NCBI GenBank assembly: GCA_030536355.1
Contig: JAUNQD010000008.1
Coordinates: 1-64,000 of the forward strand
Direction of reading: 5' to 3'
Source of the DNA: Bacillota bacterium
GTDB lineage: Bacteria > Bacillota > Clostridia > Peptostreptococcales > Anaerovoracaceae
DNA length: 64,000 nt
Shown: positions 1 to 6,696 of the stretch, in pieces
Layout: every line of letters begins with the position of its first letter
How positions within the stretch are numbered: the first letter of the stretch is position 1
Program-made: the position numbers and the translations under genes
The notes under the pieces: generated by a model
What the model was told of the DNA's origin: nothing
Databases searched by the model: none
The model's input: only the letters and a program-made list of their open reading frames with translations

Positions 1-615
1 AAGCAGACTCGTCCTGCATTCGGTGGAAACCTGATGGCTACCATCATCTGCCCTAGAACGAGACCGCAGATGTCCACAGTAAGACCTGGCGTTATGCAGA
101 AGAGAGAAAAGGTTGAAGGCGCAACTGGCGAAATCGTTAACGTTAAGCCTGCAATCACTGAAGCTGACATCAGAACTAAGATCGTTGAAATCGTTAAGTC
201 CGCTAAGGAACTCGTATCACTGACTGACGCTGAAATCATCTGCTCAGGCGGAAGAGGACTTGGCGATCCTTCAGGATTCGAACTGATCAAGGAATTCGCT
301 GACAAGGTTGGCGGAGTTGTTGGTTCATCAAGAGCAGCTGTAGACGCTGGTTGGATCGATCATTCACACCAGGTAGGTCAGACAGGTACAACTGTTAAGC
401 CTAAAATCTACTTCGCATGCGGTATCTCAGGCGCTATCCAGCACTTAGCAGGAATGCAGACATCAGACATCATCGTTGCTATCAACAAGGATCCTGATGC
501 TCCAATCTTCGAAGTTGCTGACTACGGAATCGTAGGTGACCTGTACAAGGTAATCCCAGAAATCATCGCTGAATGGGATAACGCTGAAGCACTGTACGAT
601 GCATCAACTAAATAG
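1..615 (+). CDS. etfA: Electron transfer flavoprotein alpha subunit, 5'-truncated by window edge
   Basis: This is the C-terminal 204 residues of EtfA, open from base 1 in frame 1 and ending at TAG 613-615. EtfA with EtfB passes electrons from acyl-CoA dehydrogenases, or in bifurcating forms from NADH, through FAD. The sequence reads [15 protein letters not shown] at its start, then the FAD-binding core with [34 protein letters not shown] and [20 protein letters not shown], all hallmarks of the family. The first visible Met codon at 34 is internal to the conserved region, so the true start lies upstream of the window. Codon choice is strongly biased, as in highly expressed genes. A strong terminator follows at once. 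The partner etfB and an acyl-CoA dehydrogenase are probably just outside. Confidence 0.97.
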   Translation, partial: KQTRPAFGGNLMATIICPRTRPQMSTVRPGVMQKREKVEGATGEIVNVKPAITEADIRTKIVEIVKSAKELVSLTDAEIICSGGRGLGDPSGFELIKEFADKVGGVVGSSRAAVDAGWIDHSHQVGQTGTTVKPKIYFACGISGAIQHLAGMQTSDIIVAINKDPDAPIFEVADYGIVGDLYKVIPEIIAEWDNAEALYDASTK

Positions 616-636
616 GGAGACCTAACCAAATTTGCA

Positions 637-666
637 AAAAAACGCTCTCATTAGAGAGCGTTTTTT
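637..666. terminator. Bidirectional intrinsic terminator between etfA and maf
   Basis: Stem ACGCTCTC (642-649), loop ATTA, GAGAGCGT (654-661), flanked by A-run and T-run on either side, so it can end both etfA (+) and maf (-). It sits inside a larger imperfect inverted repeat spanning about 614-690 (GGGAGACCTAACCAAA paired with TTTTGGTAGGTCCC). Confidence 0.9.
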
Positions 667-689
667 AATGCAAATTTTTGGTAGGTCCC

Positions 690-732
690 CCGTCAGAGTT
701 GCAGGAGCTTTGCTCCGTGGCAACTTACGGCG
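690..732. repeat. Second hairpin-forming inverted repeat downstream of maf
   Basis: CGTCAGAGTTGC-AGGAGC-TTT-GCTCC-GTG-GCAACTTACG can fold into a long stem with one bulge. It has no T-run on the + strand. It could be a REP-like element or an mRNA-stabilising 3' structure of maf. Whether it recurs in the genome cannot be seen here. Confidence 0.4.
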
Positions 733-744
733 CAGGAGATGACC

Positions 745-1323
745 CTATAGATACTCCTTGACCCTATACCATGGAAAGCCTACTACATTATCATAGTCGC
801 CTTCAAAGCGGTCGATGTATTTACCGAAAGTGCCCTGTATGGCGTATCCGCCGGCTTTGTCATAAGGCTCAGAAGTCTTCACATAGGCTAGAAGTTCTTC
901 ATCGGTATAATCCTTGAAATATACTGATGTCGTATCGCAGAAGCAGATTTTTAGCTTATTAGAGGTATCTATGATGGCAACACCTGTCATTACCCGGTGG
1001 TAGTTGTTACGCAGTTTGCTCAGCATACTATAGGCATCGTTCTGATCGACAGGCTTACCCATGATCTCATCACCATACACTACGATAGTATCTGCCGCGA
1101 TTATCACTGCATCGTCATTGCCGTCAGAAATTTCATCTGTGCTGAGCTGTTCTGCGATATAGGCAGCTTTCTTTAGTGCTATCGCCATGGCAGCAGATTC
1201 ACATGACATATCGATGAGTATTTCTTCATCTACATGAGCAGGGATTATTTCCGGTTCGTAACCATTGTTTTTCATCATCTCGATTCGTCTGGGGGACGAA
1301 GAGGCAAGTATTATTCTTTTCAT
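745..1323 (-). CDS. maf: Maf family nucleoside triphosphate pyrophosphatase
   Basis: A 192-residue Maf protein. The family hydrolyses dTTP/UTP and modified nucleotides to monophosphates (house-cleaning) and is linked to septum control. The N-terminus MKRIILASSSPRRIEMM holds the signature SSSPRR substrate-binding loop. AADTIVVYGDEIMGKP carries the catalytic Asp, and SEPYDKAGGYAIQG is the conserved C-terminal motif. Length is normal for the family. The start is fixed by the conserved N-terminus, yet no Shine-Dalgarno lies upstream, and a -10-like box ends six bases before the ATG, so the mRNA may be nearly leaderless. The gene is transcribed away from the small DMT transporter gene. Confidence 0.96.
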   Translation of the reverse strand: MKRIILASSSPRRIEMMKNNGYEPEIIPAHVDEEILIDMSCESAAMAIALKKAAYIAEQLSTDEISDGNDDAVIIAADTIVVYGDEIMGKPVDQNDAYSMLSKLRNNYHRVMTGVAIIDTSNKLKICFCDTTSVYFKDYTDEELLAYVKTSEPYDKAGGYAIQGTFGKYIDRFEGDYDNVVGFPWYRVKEYL

Positions 1324-1329
1324 ACATTG

Positions 1330-1359
1330 AGTATAGCATTAAAGGTGTTTACAAATCAA
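1330..1359 (-). promoter_or_regulatory. Predicted maf promoter
   Basis: On the minus strand TTGATT (1359-1354), 18-bp spacer and TATACT (1335-1330). The -10 box ends only 6 nt before the maf ATG, which predicts initiation at or next to the start codon. Confidence 0.5.
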
Positions 1360-1374
1360 TGTTCAACAAAACAC

Positions 1375-1403
1375 TTGCATTCAAATCAGGTAAATGTTAG
1401 TAT
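1375..1403 (+). promoter_or_regulatory. Predicted sigma-A promoter for the DMT transporter gene
   Basis: TTGCAT (1375-1380), 17-bp spacer, TAGTAT (1398-1403). The expected start near 1410 leaves an 80-nt leader that contains the two hairpins at 1415-1467. Confidence 0.6.
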
Positions 1404-1414
1404 ATTTGTGTGAG

Positions 1415-1467
1415 AAGTCAGAGTCGTATGACTTGAGATTGCCACCCGATGGGGTGGCATTTTTTTT
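1415..1467 (+). promoter_or_regulatory. Leader with small hairpin and intrinsic terminator (putative attenuator or orphan riboswitch)
   Basis: The first hairpin is AAGTCA / TGACTT with loop GAGTCGTA. Twelve bases later comes GCCACCC (1441-1447), loop GATG, GGGTGGC (1452-1458) and eight T's. This is a textbook terminator placed inside the leader, 11 nt before the Shine-Dalgarno. It matches no riboswitch consensus I can recall with confidence: the loops lack the ACGR of guanidine-II, and there is no fluoride or preQ1 signature. Transcription must read through this element to express the transporter gene. Confidence 0.6.
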
Positions 1468-1489
1468 AGATATGTATGGGAGGTAATGT

Positions 1490-1912
1490 ATGAGCTTATA
1501 TTGGCCTATAGTTCTTGCGGTTTGTGCGGATATCGTATATCAAATAAGTGCCAAATCTACGCCGGAGACGCTGAATCCGTTCGCATCGCTTACGATCACG
1601 TATTTGATAGGTGCAGCCATATCACTTGTCATATTCTACATAACAAGTGCCGGAGGCAATTTTATTGCTGAGTTGAAACAGATAAACTGGACTGCATTCG
1701 CACTAGGTCTTGCCATCGTAGGATTGGAAGCAGGAAGCATCTATATGTACAAGGTCGGCTGGAACATGAACACAGGTTATCTGGTGAAGTCGATAATACT
1801 TGCTTTAGCACTTATTGTTGTTGGATATATCCTTTATAAGGAACAGGTAAGCGGTACTAAGATTGCAGGAATAGCAGTATGCCTCCTGGGTCTTTTCTTG
1901 ATCAATAAATAA
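1490..1912 (+). CDS. Small EamA/DMT-superfamily membrane transporter
   Basis: A 140-residue protein with four predicted membrane helices (about 3-20, 32-52, 69-88, 103-138), the size and plan of half-size DMT/EamA or SMR-like proteins, which act as homo- or heterodimers. It is almost all hydrophobic and ends in GTKIAGIAVCLLGLFLINK, the typical last helix of EamA units. Start ATG 1490 has GGGAGG at 1478-1483. No partner gene of the same kind is adjacent, so it probably forms a homodimer. The leader terminator suggests its substrate or an antimicrobial cue controls expression. The substrate is unknown; annotation as an EmrE-type multidrug transporter would be a guess. Confidence 0.8.
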   Translation: MSLYWPIVLAVCADIVYQISAKSTPETLNPFASLTITYLIGAAISLVIFYITSAGGNFIAELKQINWTAFALGLAIVGLEAGSIYMYKVGWNMNTGYLVKSIILALALIVVGYILYKEQVSGTKIAGIAVCLLGLFLINK

Positions 1913-1920
1913 GGATTTTT

Positions 1921-1950
1921 TTGCAGTAGTTCATGCATATCGTGTATAAT
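1921..1950 (+). promoter_or_regulatory. Predicted promoter for the two-component operon
   Basis: TTGCAG (1921-1926), 18-bp spacer, TATAAT (1945-1950). The Shine-Dalgarno GGAGG of the response regulator lies at 1957-1961. Confidence 0.6.
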
Positions 1951-1969
1951 ATAGCCGGAGGATATTTTA

Positions 1970-2644
1970 ATGGCAAAGATACTGATAGCTGAAGACAATG
2001 TCAGCTTGAGACAGCTGATGAAAATACACCTTAAAAGAGCAGGATATACTGTTTACGAAGCGGCGGATGGATCAGACGCACTGGAAGTAATGGATCATAA
2101 TCATGTGGATCTTATAATCGCAGATATCATGATGCCGGTAATGGATGGGTATCAGCTTATAAAAGAAATCAGAGATGCAGAAATCGATACTCCGGTTTTG
2201 ATAGTAACTTCCAAGGATAAACTTGAAGATAAGAGGATAGGCTTCAAGACAGGTGCCGATGATTATATGACGAAACCCATAGATATGGAAGAGATGCTGC
2301 TGAGAGTAGAGGCAATGCTTAGACGCTGCAGGATAGCAGACTCTAAGCGACTTACAGTTGGAAATGTGAGACTTGACCTCAACTCGCTTACCGTTCAGTC
2401 AGAAGAGCGTGAGATAGTCCTTAGACAAAAAGAATTCCTTCTTTTGGAAAGGCTTCTGGCCTCGCCGAAGAAGATATTCACGAGACAGGCTCTGATGGAT
2501 GAAATATGGGGATATGACAGCAACTCTACGCCTAGAACGGTCGATGCTCATATCAAGTCGCTGAGGGCGAAGCTGAAAGATATAGATGATTTCAGTATCG
2601 AAACCATAAGGGGACTTGGATACAAGGCGGTGATCCATAAATGA
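1970..2644 (+). CDS. OmpR/PhoB-family response regulator
   Basis: A 224-residue regulator. The receiver domain (1-120) has the acidic pocket in ILIAEDN, phospho-acceptor Asp in LIIADIMMPVMDG, Thr in LIVTSKD and Lys in DDYMTKPI. The C-terminal winged helix (about 128-222) contains LRQKEFLLLERLLASP and TPRTVDAHIKSLRAKL, typical of OmpR/PhoB DNA-binding domains. It overlaps the histidine kinase gene by ATGA at 2641-2644, so the two are translationally coupled and form a cognate pair. The target genes are not evident; the adjacent sulfation cassette with a palindrome in its upstream region is one candidate. Confidence 0.96.
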   Translation: MAKILIAEDNVSLRQLMKIHLKRAGYTVYEAADGSDALEVMDHNHVDLIIADIMMPVMDGYQLIKEIRDAEIDTPVLIVTSKDKLEDKRIGFKTGADDYMTKPIDMEEMLLRVEAMLRRCRIADSKRLTVGNVRLDLNSLTVQSEEREIVLRQKEFLLLERLLASPKKIFTRQALMDEIWGYDSNSTPRTVDAHIKSLRAKLKDIDDFSIETIRGLGYKAVIHK

Positions 2645-3687
2645 GGAAATTCAGGTCAAAGCTGACAGCAGCGATGATCATTTTAGTAGTTGTAACATCG
2701 TTTCTTTCTGTGCTTTTCGCCATACTTACCGTGAACGGTAAATTCCTGGAAAGACCGGAGATGCGTCACGTGATGTTCGGACTTGCGGCAGGGGATGTTA
2801 TACTGCTGATCATCCTTATAACTATGATAGCCATAGGGTTCATCCTTGTAATGAGGTCGATCATGAAACCGATACTTGAATTGGATAAAGCCGTAAGCAA
2901 AGTCACAGCCGGAGATTATAATGTTAAGGTCGATACGTATAACAAGGCTGAAGCGATAGTAGACCTTTTGAATAACTTCAACACTATGGTGGAACAGCTG
3001 AGGAACAATGAATATTTACATAAAGACTTCAGCTCAAACATTTCCCATGAGTTCAAAACGCCGCTGGCGATAATAAAGGGCTATGCAGATCTTCTCGAAG
3101 AAGGCGATCTAACTGAAGAAGAACAGCGTAATTATGCTCAATACATATCTAAAGAGTCTAAGAGACTCTCAACCCTTACAGCCAATCTTCTCAGTCTCAG
3201 CAGTTTGGACTATGACAAGCTTCATGGAAGAAAGACGAGGATATCCATAGACGAACAAATCAGACAGGCTGTTCTGAACATGGAAGCTAAATGGATTGAA
3301 AAGAATATAGATATCGAGCTCGAACTTAATGAAGTACATTTTACAGGCGAAGAAGAATTGATAAACCAAGTATGGTCCAACTTGCTGGATAATGCTATTA
3401 AGTTCACCGACGAGGGCGGCAGGATATCCATAAGTGCCGGCAAACATCGCGATGATATCATTGTAAAGATCGAAGATACCGGTGTAGGAATGGATAAAGA
3501 AACGCTGAGCCATATATATGAGCAGTTTTACAGAGGCAACACAGCTACAAGATATGAGGGGACCGGCCTGGGGCTATCTTTAGTACAGCGTATCATACAT
3601 CTTCATAATGGTAGAATATCGGCGGACAGTAAACTTGGTGAGGGAACATGCTTTACCATTGCTTTGCCGTCAAACAATTACAAATAA
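2641..3687 (+). CDS. Membrane sensor histidine kinase
   Basis: A 348-residue kinase paired with the preceding regulator. Two membrane helices (about 7-32 and 51-73) flank a very short external loop of about 18 residues, so it is an intramembrane-sensing-like kinase rather than one with a large ligand domain. A HAMP domain follows (75-125). HisKA holds the phospho-acceptor His in NISHEFKTPLAIIKGYADLL. HATPase_c has the N box NQVWSNLLDNAIKFT, G1 EDTGVGMD and G2 GTGLGLSLV. The signal is unknown. It ends 118 bp before the sulfotransferase gene. Confidence 0.95.
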   Translation: MRKFRSKLTAAMIILVVVTSFLSVLFAILTVNGKFLERPEMRHVMFGLAAGDVILLIILITMIAIGFILVMRSIMKPILELDKAVSKVTAGDYNVKVDTYNKAEAIVDLLNNFNTMVEQLRNNEYLHKDFSSNISHEFKTPLAIIKGYADLLEEGDLTEEEQRNYAQYISKESKRLSTLTANLLSLSSLDYDKLHGRKTRISIDEQIRQAVLNMEAKWIEKNIDIELELNEVHFTGEEELINQVWSNLLDNAIKFTDEGGRISISAGKHRDDIIVKIEDTGVGMDKETLSHIYEQFYRGNTATRYEGTGLGLSLVQRIIHLHNGRISADSKLGEGTCFTIALPSNNYK

Positions 3688-3698
3688 TTTCATACAAG

Positions 3699-3720
3699 AC
3701 TATAATAGTTCTATTATAGT
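3699..3720. promoter_or_regulatory. Perfect 10-bp palindrome upstream of the sulfation cassette (operator candidate)
   Basis: ACTATAATAG (3699-3708), centre TT, CTATTATAGT (3711-3720). The left arm contains a TATAAT hexamer. The position between the kinase gene and the sulfotransferase gene suggests a repressor or response-regulator site. Confidence 0.5.
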
Positions 3721-3743
3721 TCACAAAATAAGTATACAATAAT

Positions 3744-3789
3744 GCTGCAATATTATGACATCTTTCGTCATGATATATGCAGCTTTTAT
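3744..3789 (+). terminator. Imperfect hairpin with T-rich tail, terminator or attenuator
   Basis: GCTGCAATATTATGAC, loop ATCTTTC, GTCATGATATATGCAGC (ending 3783), then TTTTATTTT. It lies just upstream of the Shine-Dalgarno GAGGTGA of the sulfotransferase gene. It ends the two-component operon or attenuates entry into the next one. Confidence 0.65.
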
Positions 3790-3805
3790 TTTGAGGTGAC
3801 ATGAT

Positions 3806-4939
3806 ATGAGCGACAAAGTAAAGAAACAAAAAATATATAAGGCGCATTATTTGATATCCTGCAGGATAGACAATTGGGTGCGCCTTTTGCGTGAGAATAA
3901 GTTCAAGGTGTCAAAGGATAAGATCCCGCAGCTTTTGTATATGCTGGGAGCAAGTGTCTTGCTGACTCCTTTCACCTTGCTGGAAAGTGCCATATATGCA
4001 GCGCCAATAAGGCGTCATAAGATGGAAAAAGATCCTGTTTTTATCATAGGGCACTGGAGATCGGGAACTACGTATCTTCAGAATCTGCTTTCAAAAGACA
4101 AGCAGTTTGGGTGGTGCGACCCTGTAAGTACGACTACATTCTGTAACAGTTATCTTCTTAAGCCTCTAGTAGCAAAGATACAAGGTAATGTTCTGAAAGA
4201 TGCTCGTCCCATGGATAACATGGAGTATAAATTGGATCTGCCGATGGAAGATGTTTTTGCTCTGAACCTGATATCCACTCACTCTATAATACATTTGCTG
4301 GCTTTCCCTCAGAATTTCAGGCATTACCTGAAGGAATCATTTACAGATGAACTTCCTGAAAAGTCGCAAGATGAATGGGAAAGGGCAACAAGATATGTTC
4401 TCAAGAAAATCAGTTTGAGAAATAAAGGCAAGCAATTGATGCTGAAGAGCCCTGACCATACATGTCATGTGGGACATCTGATGAAAATGTATCCTGATGC
4501 TAAATATGTGAACATACACCGGGATCCTTATGTGACCATCATGTCGACCATAAATATGTTCAAAAAGCAGATGAACCTGATCAGACTCAATGATCCGCCT
4601 GAAAATCTCGATGAGATACTTGAAGATGCCATCGTAGAATTGTTCGAGCATGTTTACACCAAACTGTTCCAACTGATGGATGATGATGCGTTCAAAGAAG
4701 GGGCACTTGTTGATGTACCGTATGATAAACTTTCGGCTGAACCGGAAGAAACACTCAAGATGATATATGAAGAGCTGGGAATAGAAGGATTTGAAGAAGC
4801 GCTTCCTGCATTCAGAGAACATATATCATCTGTAAATAACTATGTTAAAAATAAATTTGAACTGCAGCCGCAGTTAAGGGATAAGATTAATGATAAGCTT
4901 GGGTTTTATTTTGAAAGGTATGGTTACGAACGGAGGTAA
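3806..4939 (+). CDS. PAPS-dependent sulfotransferase (Sulfotransfer_3-like)
   Basis: A 377-residue sulfotransferase that would move the sulfonate group from PAPS to a hydroxyl or amine acceptor. The 5'-phosphosulfate loop is FIIGHWRSGTTYLQNLL (GHWRSGTT at 82-89). The 3'-phosphate site is NIHRDPYVTIMSTINMF (236-252), with the conserved Arg and Ser. LMLKSPDHTCHVGHL precedes it, as in the family. A hydrophobic stretch at about 43-66 suggests membrane association and perhaps a lipid-like acceptor. Start ATG 3806 has GAGGTGA at 3793-3799. It heads a run of genes with very short gaps that also make PAPS. The acceptor is not identifiable; a polar lipid, glycan or sterol-like compound are all possible. 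Confidence 0.9.
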   Translation: MSDKVKKQKIYKAHYLISCRIDNWVRLLRENKFKVSKDKIPQLLYMLGASVLLTPFTLLESAIYAAPIRRHKMEKDPVFIIGHWRSGTTYLQNLLSKDKQFGWCDPVSTTTFCNSYLLKPLVAKIQGNVLKDARPMDNMEYKLDLPMEDVFALNLISTHSIIHLLAFPQNFRHYLKESFTDELPEKSQDEWERATRYVLKKISLRNKGKQLMLKSPDHTCHVGHLMKMYPDAKYVNIHRDPYVTIMSTINMFKKQMNLIRLNDPPENLDEILEDAIVELFEHVYTKLFQLMDDDAFKEGALVDVPYDKLSAEPEETLKMIYEELGIEGFEEALPAFREHISSVNNYVKNKFELQPQLRDKINDKLGFYFERYGYERR

Positions 4940-4941
4940 TT

Positions 4942-5778
4942 ATGAGAGCAGACGGTAGAAGAGTTAAAGATATGAATTCCATGTATCATCTTATCCCGCA
5001 GTTTTTGACTCGTCGCTGGGATTCTATGAACATGATAACAGTGGATATACCGCTTGATCCTATCAAGGAATACAAGAACAAGAAGAGGGCTGAAGGTATC
5101 GCCATGAGTCATATGGCCATGATACTTGCTGCATATATCAGAACTGCAGCTGAATATCCGTATCTCAATCGTTTCGTAGGAAACAAGAAGGTATATGCTC
5201 ATAAGGATTTCGCTGTTTCGATGGTAGTTATGAGACCGGGTACTGATGAAGATACGTTTGGCAAGATATATCTTGATTACACAGATACTATCTTTGATGT
5301 GCAGGATAAGATAGCTCACTATGTCGATGAAAATAAAAAGGATGATAACCCTAACCCGCTGGATAAAGCGATGAAGATCATCAAGAGCTTCCCGGGATGT
5401 CTCAATCTCATCGGATATGTGCTCAGATTCATGGACAGACACGGATTATTGCCTAAGATCATCGTAGACGCCAGCCCGTTCCATGCCAGCCTTCTCATAT
5501 CGAATCTGGCAAGTATAAGGACTAACCATATATACCATCACGTATATGAATTCGGAACAACAAGCGTAGCCATAACCATGGGTAACAGCCGTATAGTTCC
5601 TAAGGAAAAGAAGGGTGAGATCGTCTTTGAAAAGACCATTCCTCTAGGTGTCGTTATGGATGAGAGAATATGCGGAGGTCATGATTTCGCAAAGGCATTC
5701 ACTCGTCTCAAGCAGTATCTTGCAAAGCCTGAGCTGCTTGAAGTTCCGCCTGAATTTGAGATCAAGGAAGACAGATAA
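4942..5778 (+). CDS. Stand-alone E2/CAT-fold acyltransferase-like protein with altered active site
   Basis: A 278-residue protein matching the catalytic core of 2-oxoacid dehydrogenase E2 / chloramphenicol acetyltransferase-like enzymes, with no lipoyl or subunit-binding domain. Visible family features are the N-terminal GRRVKDMN, LNRFVGNKKVYAHKDFAVSM, ASLLISNLASI (183-193) and IPLGVVMDERICGGHDFAKAF. The usual DHRxxDG catalytic motif is DERICGG here (240-246), so the catalytic His is Glu and the Asp is Gly. It may be an atypical transferase or a non-catalytic partner. It starts 2 bp after the sulfotransferase stop and is surely co-translated with it. By analogy, mycobacterial sulfolipid loci also pair a sulfotransferase with CAT-fold acyltransferases; that link is inference. 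Confidence 0.8.
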   Translation: MRADGRRVKDMNSMYHLIPQFLTRRWDSMNMITVDIPLDPIKEYKNKKRAEGIAMSHMAMILAAYIRTAAEYPYLNRFVGNKKVYAHKDFAVSMVVMRPGTDEDTFGKIYLDYTDTIFDVQDKIAHYVDENKKDDNPNPLDKAMKIIKSFPGCLNLIGYVLRFMDRHGLLPKIIVDASPFHASLLISNLASIRTNHIYHHVYEFGTTSVAITMGNSRIVPKEKKGEIVFEKTIPLGVVMDERICGGHDFAKAFTRLKQYLAKPELLEVPPEFEIKEDR

Positions 5779-5793
5779 AAGAGGTTAGATGAT

Positions 5794-6696
5794 ATGAGTT
5801 ATTCTACACATTTAGATGCACTGGAAGCAGAAGCGATATACATAATCAGAGAAGTAGCGGCTGAATGTGAAAATCCGGTAATGTTGTATTCTATCGGTAA
5901 AGATTCGTCAGTCATGCTTCATTTGGCACTGAAAGCCTTTTATCCCGAAAAGCCGCCGTTCCCGTTCATGCACGTGAACACTACATGGAAGTTCAGGGAA
6001 ATGATAGACTTCAGGGAAAAGGCAGCAGAAAAATACGGCATAGAAATAATAGAATACATCAATCAGGAAGGTATCGATGAAGGAATCAATCCGTTTGATC
6101 ATGGTGCTGCATACACAGATATCATGAAGACTAAGGCTCTTAAACAGGCACTGGACAAGTATGGATTCGATGCAGCCTTCGGAGGCGGACGAAGGGACGA
6201 AGAAAAGTCACGAGCCAAGGAAAGGATATTCTCCTTCAGAAATCCCGACCATGCATGGGATCCTAAGAATCAGAGACCTGAGATGTGGAAGCTGTTCAAT
6301 ACGGACATCAATAAGGGCGAAAGCATTCGTGTATTTCCTTTGTCCAACTGGACTGAAAAAGACATATGGCAGTATATAAGAAGGGAAAAGATAGATATAG
6401 TTCCCCTCTATTATGCTGCAGTCAGACCGTTCGTTGAGAGAGACGGTAATCTCATCATGGTGGATGATGATAGATTGAAATTGAAGCCGGGAGAAGAAAT
6501 CAAACATGAAAAGATAAGATTCAGGACTCTGGGATGTTATCCTCTGACAGGTGGTGTTCGCAGCGACGCCGATACTCTTGACGCAATTATAGAAGAAACG
6601 CTCAGCGCTGTATCATCAGAGAGGACAAGCCGTGTTATCGACAGCGATGGCGGAAGCGCCAGCATGGAAAAAAGAAAGAGGGAGGGATACTTCTAA
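5794..6696 (+). CDS. cysD: Sulfate adenylyltransferase subunit 2
   Basis: A 300-residue CysD, the small catalytic subunit of heterodimeric ATP sulfurylase, which forms adenosine 5'-phosphosulfate from sulfate and ATP. The PP-loop motif [17 protein letters not shown] is present, with [21 protein letters not shown] and the C-terminal [20 protein letters not shown], all typical. Length agrees with the family. The start at 5794 has GAGGTTAG upstream, and its stop overlaps the first base of cysNC (6696). The neighbouring CysN GTPase drives the reaction. No cysH, cysI or cysJ is nearby, so its APS is most likely committed to PAPS for sulfonation. Confidence 0.97.
   Translation: MSYSTHLDALEAEAIYIIREVAAECENPVMLYSIGKDSSVMLHLALKAFYPEKPPFPFMHVNTTWKFREMIDFREKAAEKYGIEIIEYINQEGIDEGINPFDHGAAYTDIMKTKALKQALDKYGFDAAFGGGRRDEEKSRAKERIFSFRNPDHAWDPKNQRPEMWKLFNTDINKGESIRVFPLSNWTEKDIWQYIRREKIDIVPLYYAAVRPFVERDGNLIMVDDDRLKLKPGEEIKHEKIRFRTLGCYPLTGGVRSDADTLDAIIEETLSAVSSERTSRVIDSDGGSASMEKRKREGYF

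Noticed and set aside
1415-1467. Assigning the leader to a named riboswitch class (guanidine, fluoride, preQ1).
   Set aside because: The loops and joining bases do not match the consensus features I can recall, so the class stays open.
1486-1671. A 61-residue frame overlapping the small transporter gene.
   Set aside because: It is a shifted frame of the transporter gene with no family features; the 140-residue frame has the membrane plan and the ribosome site.
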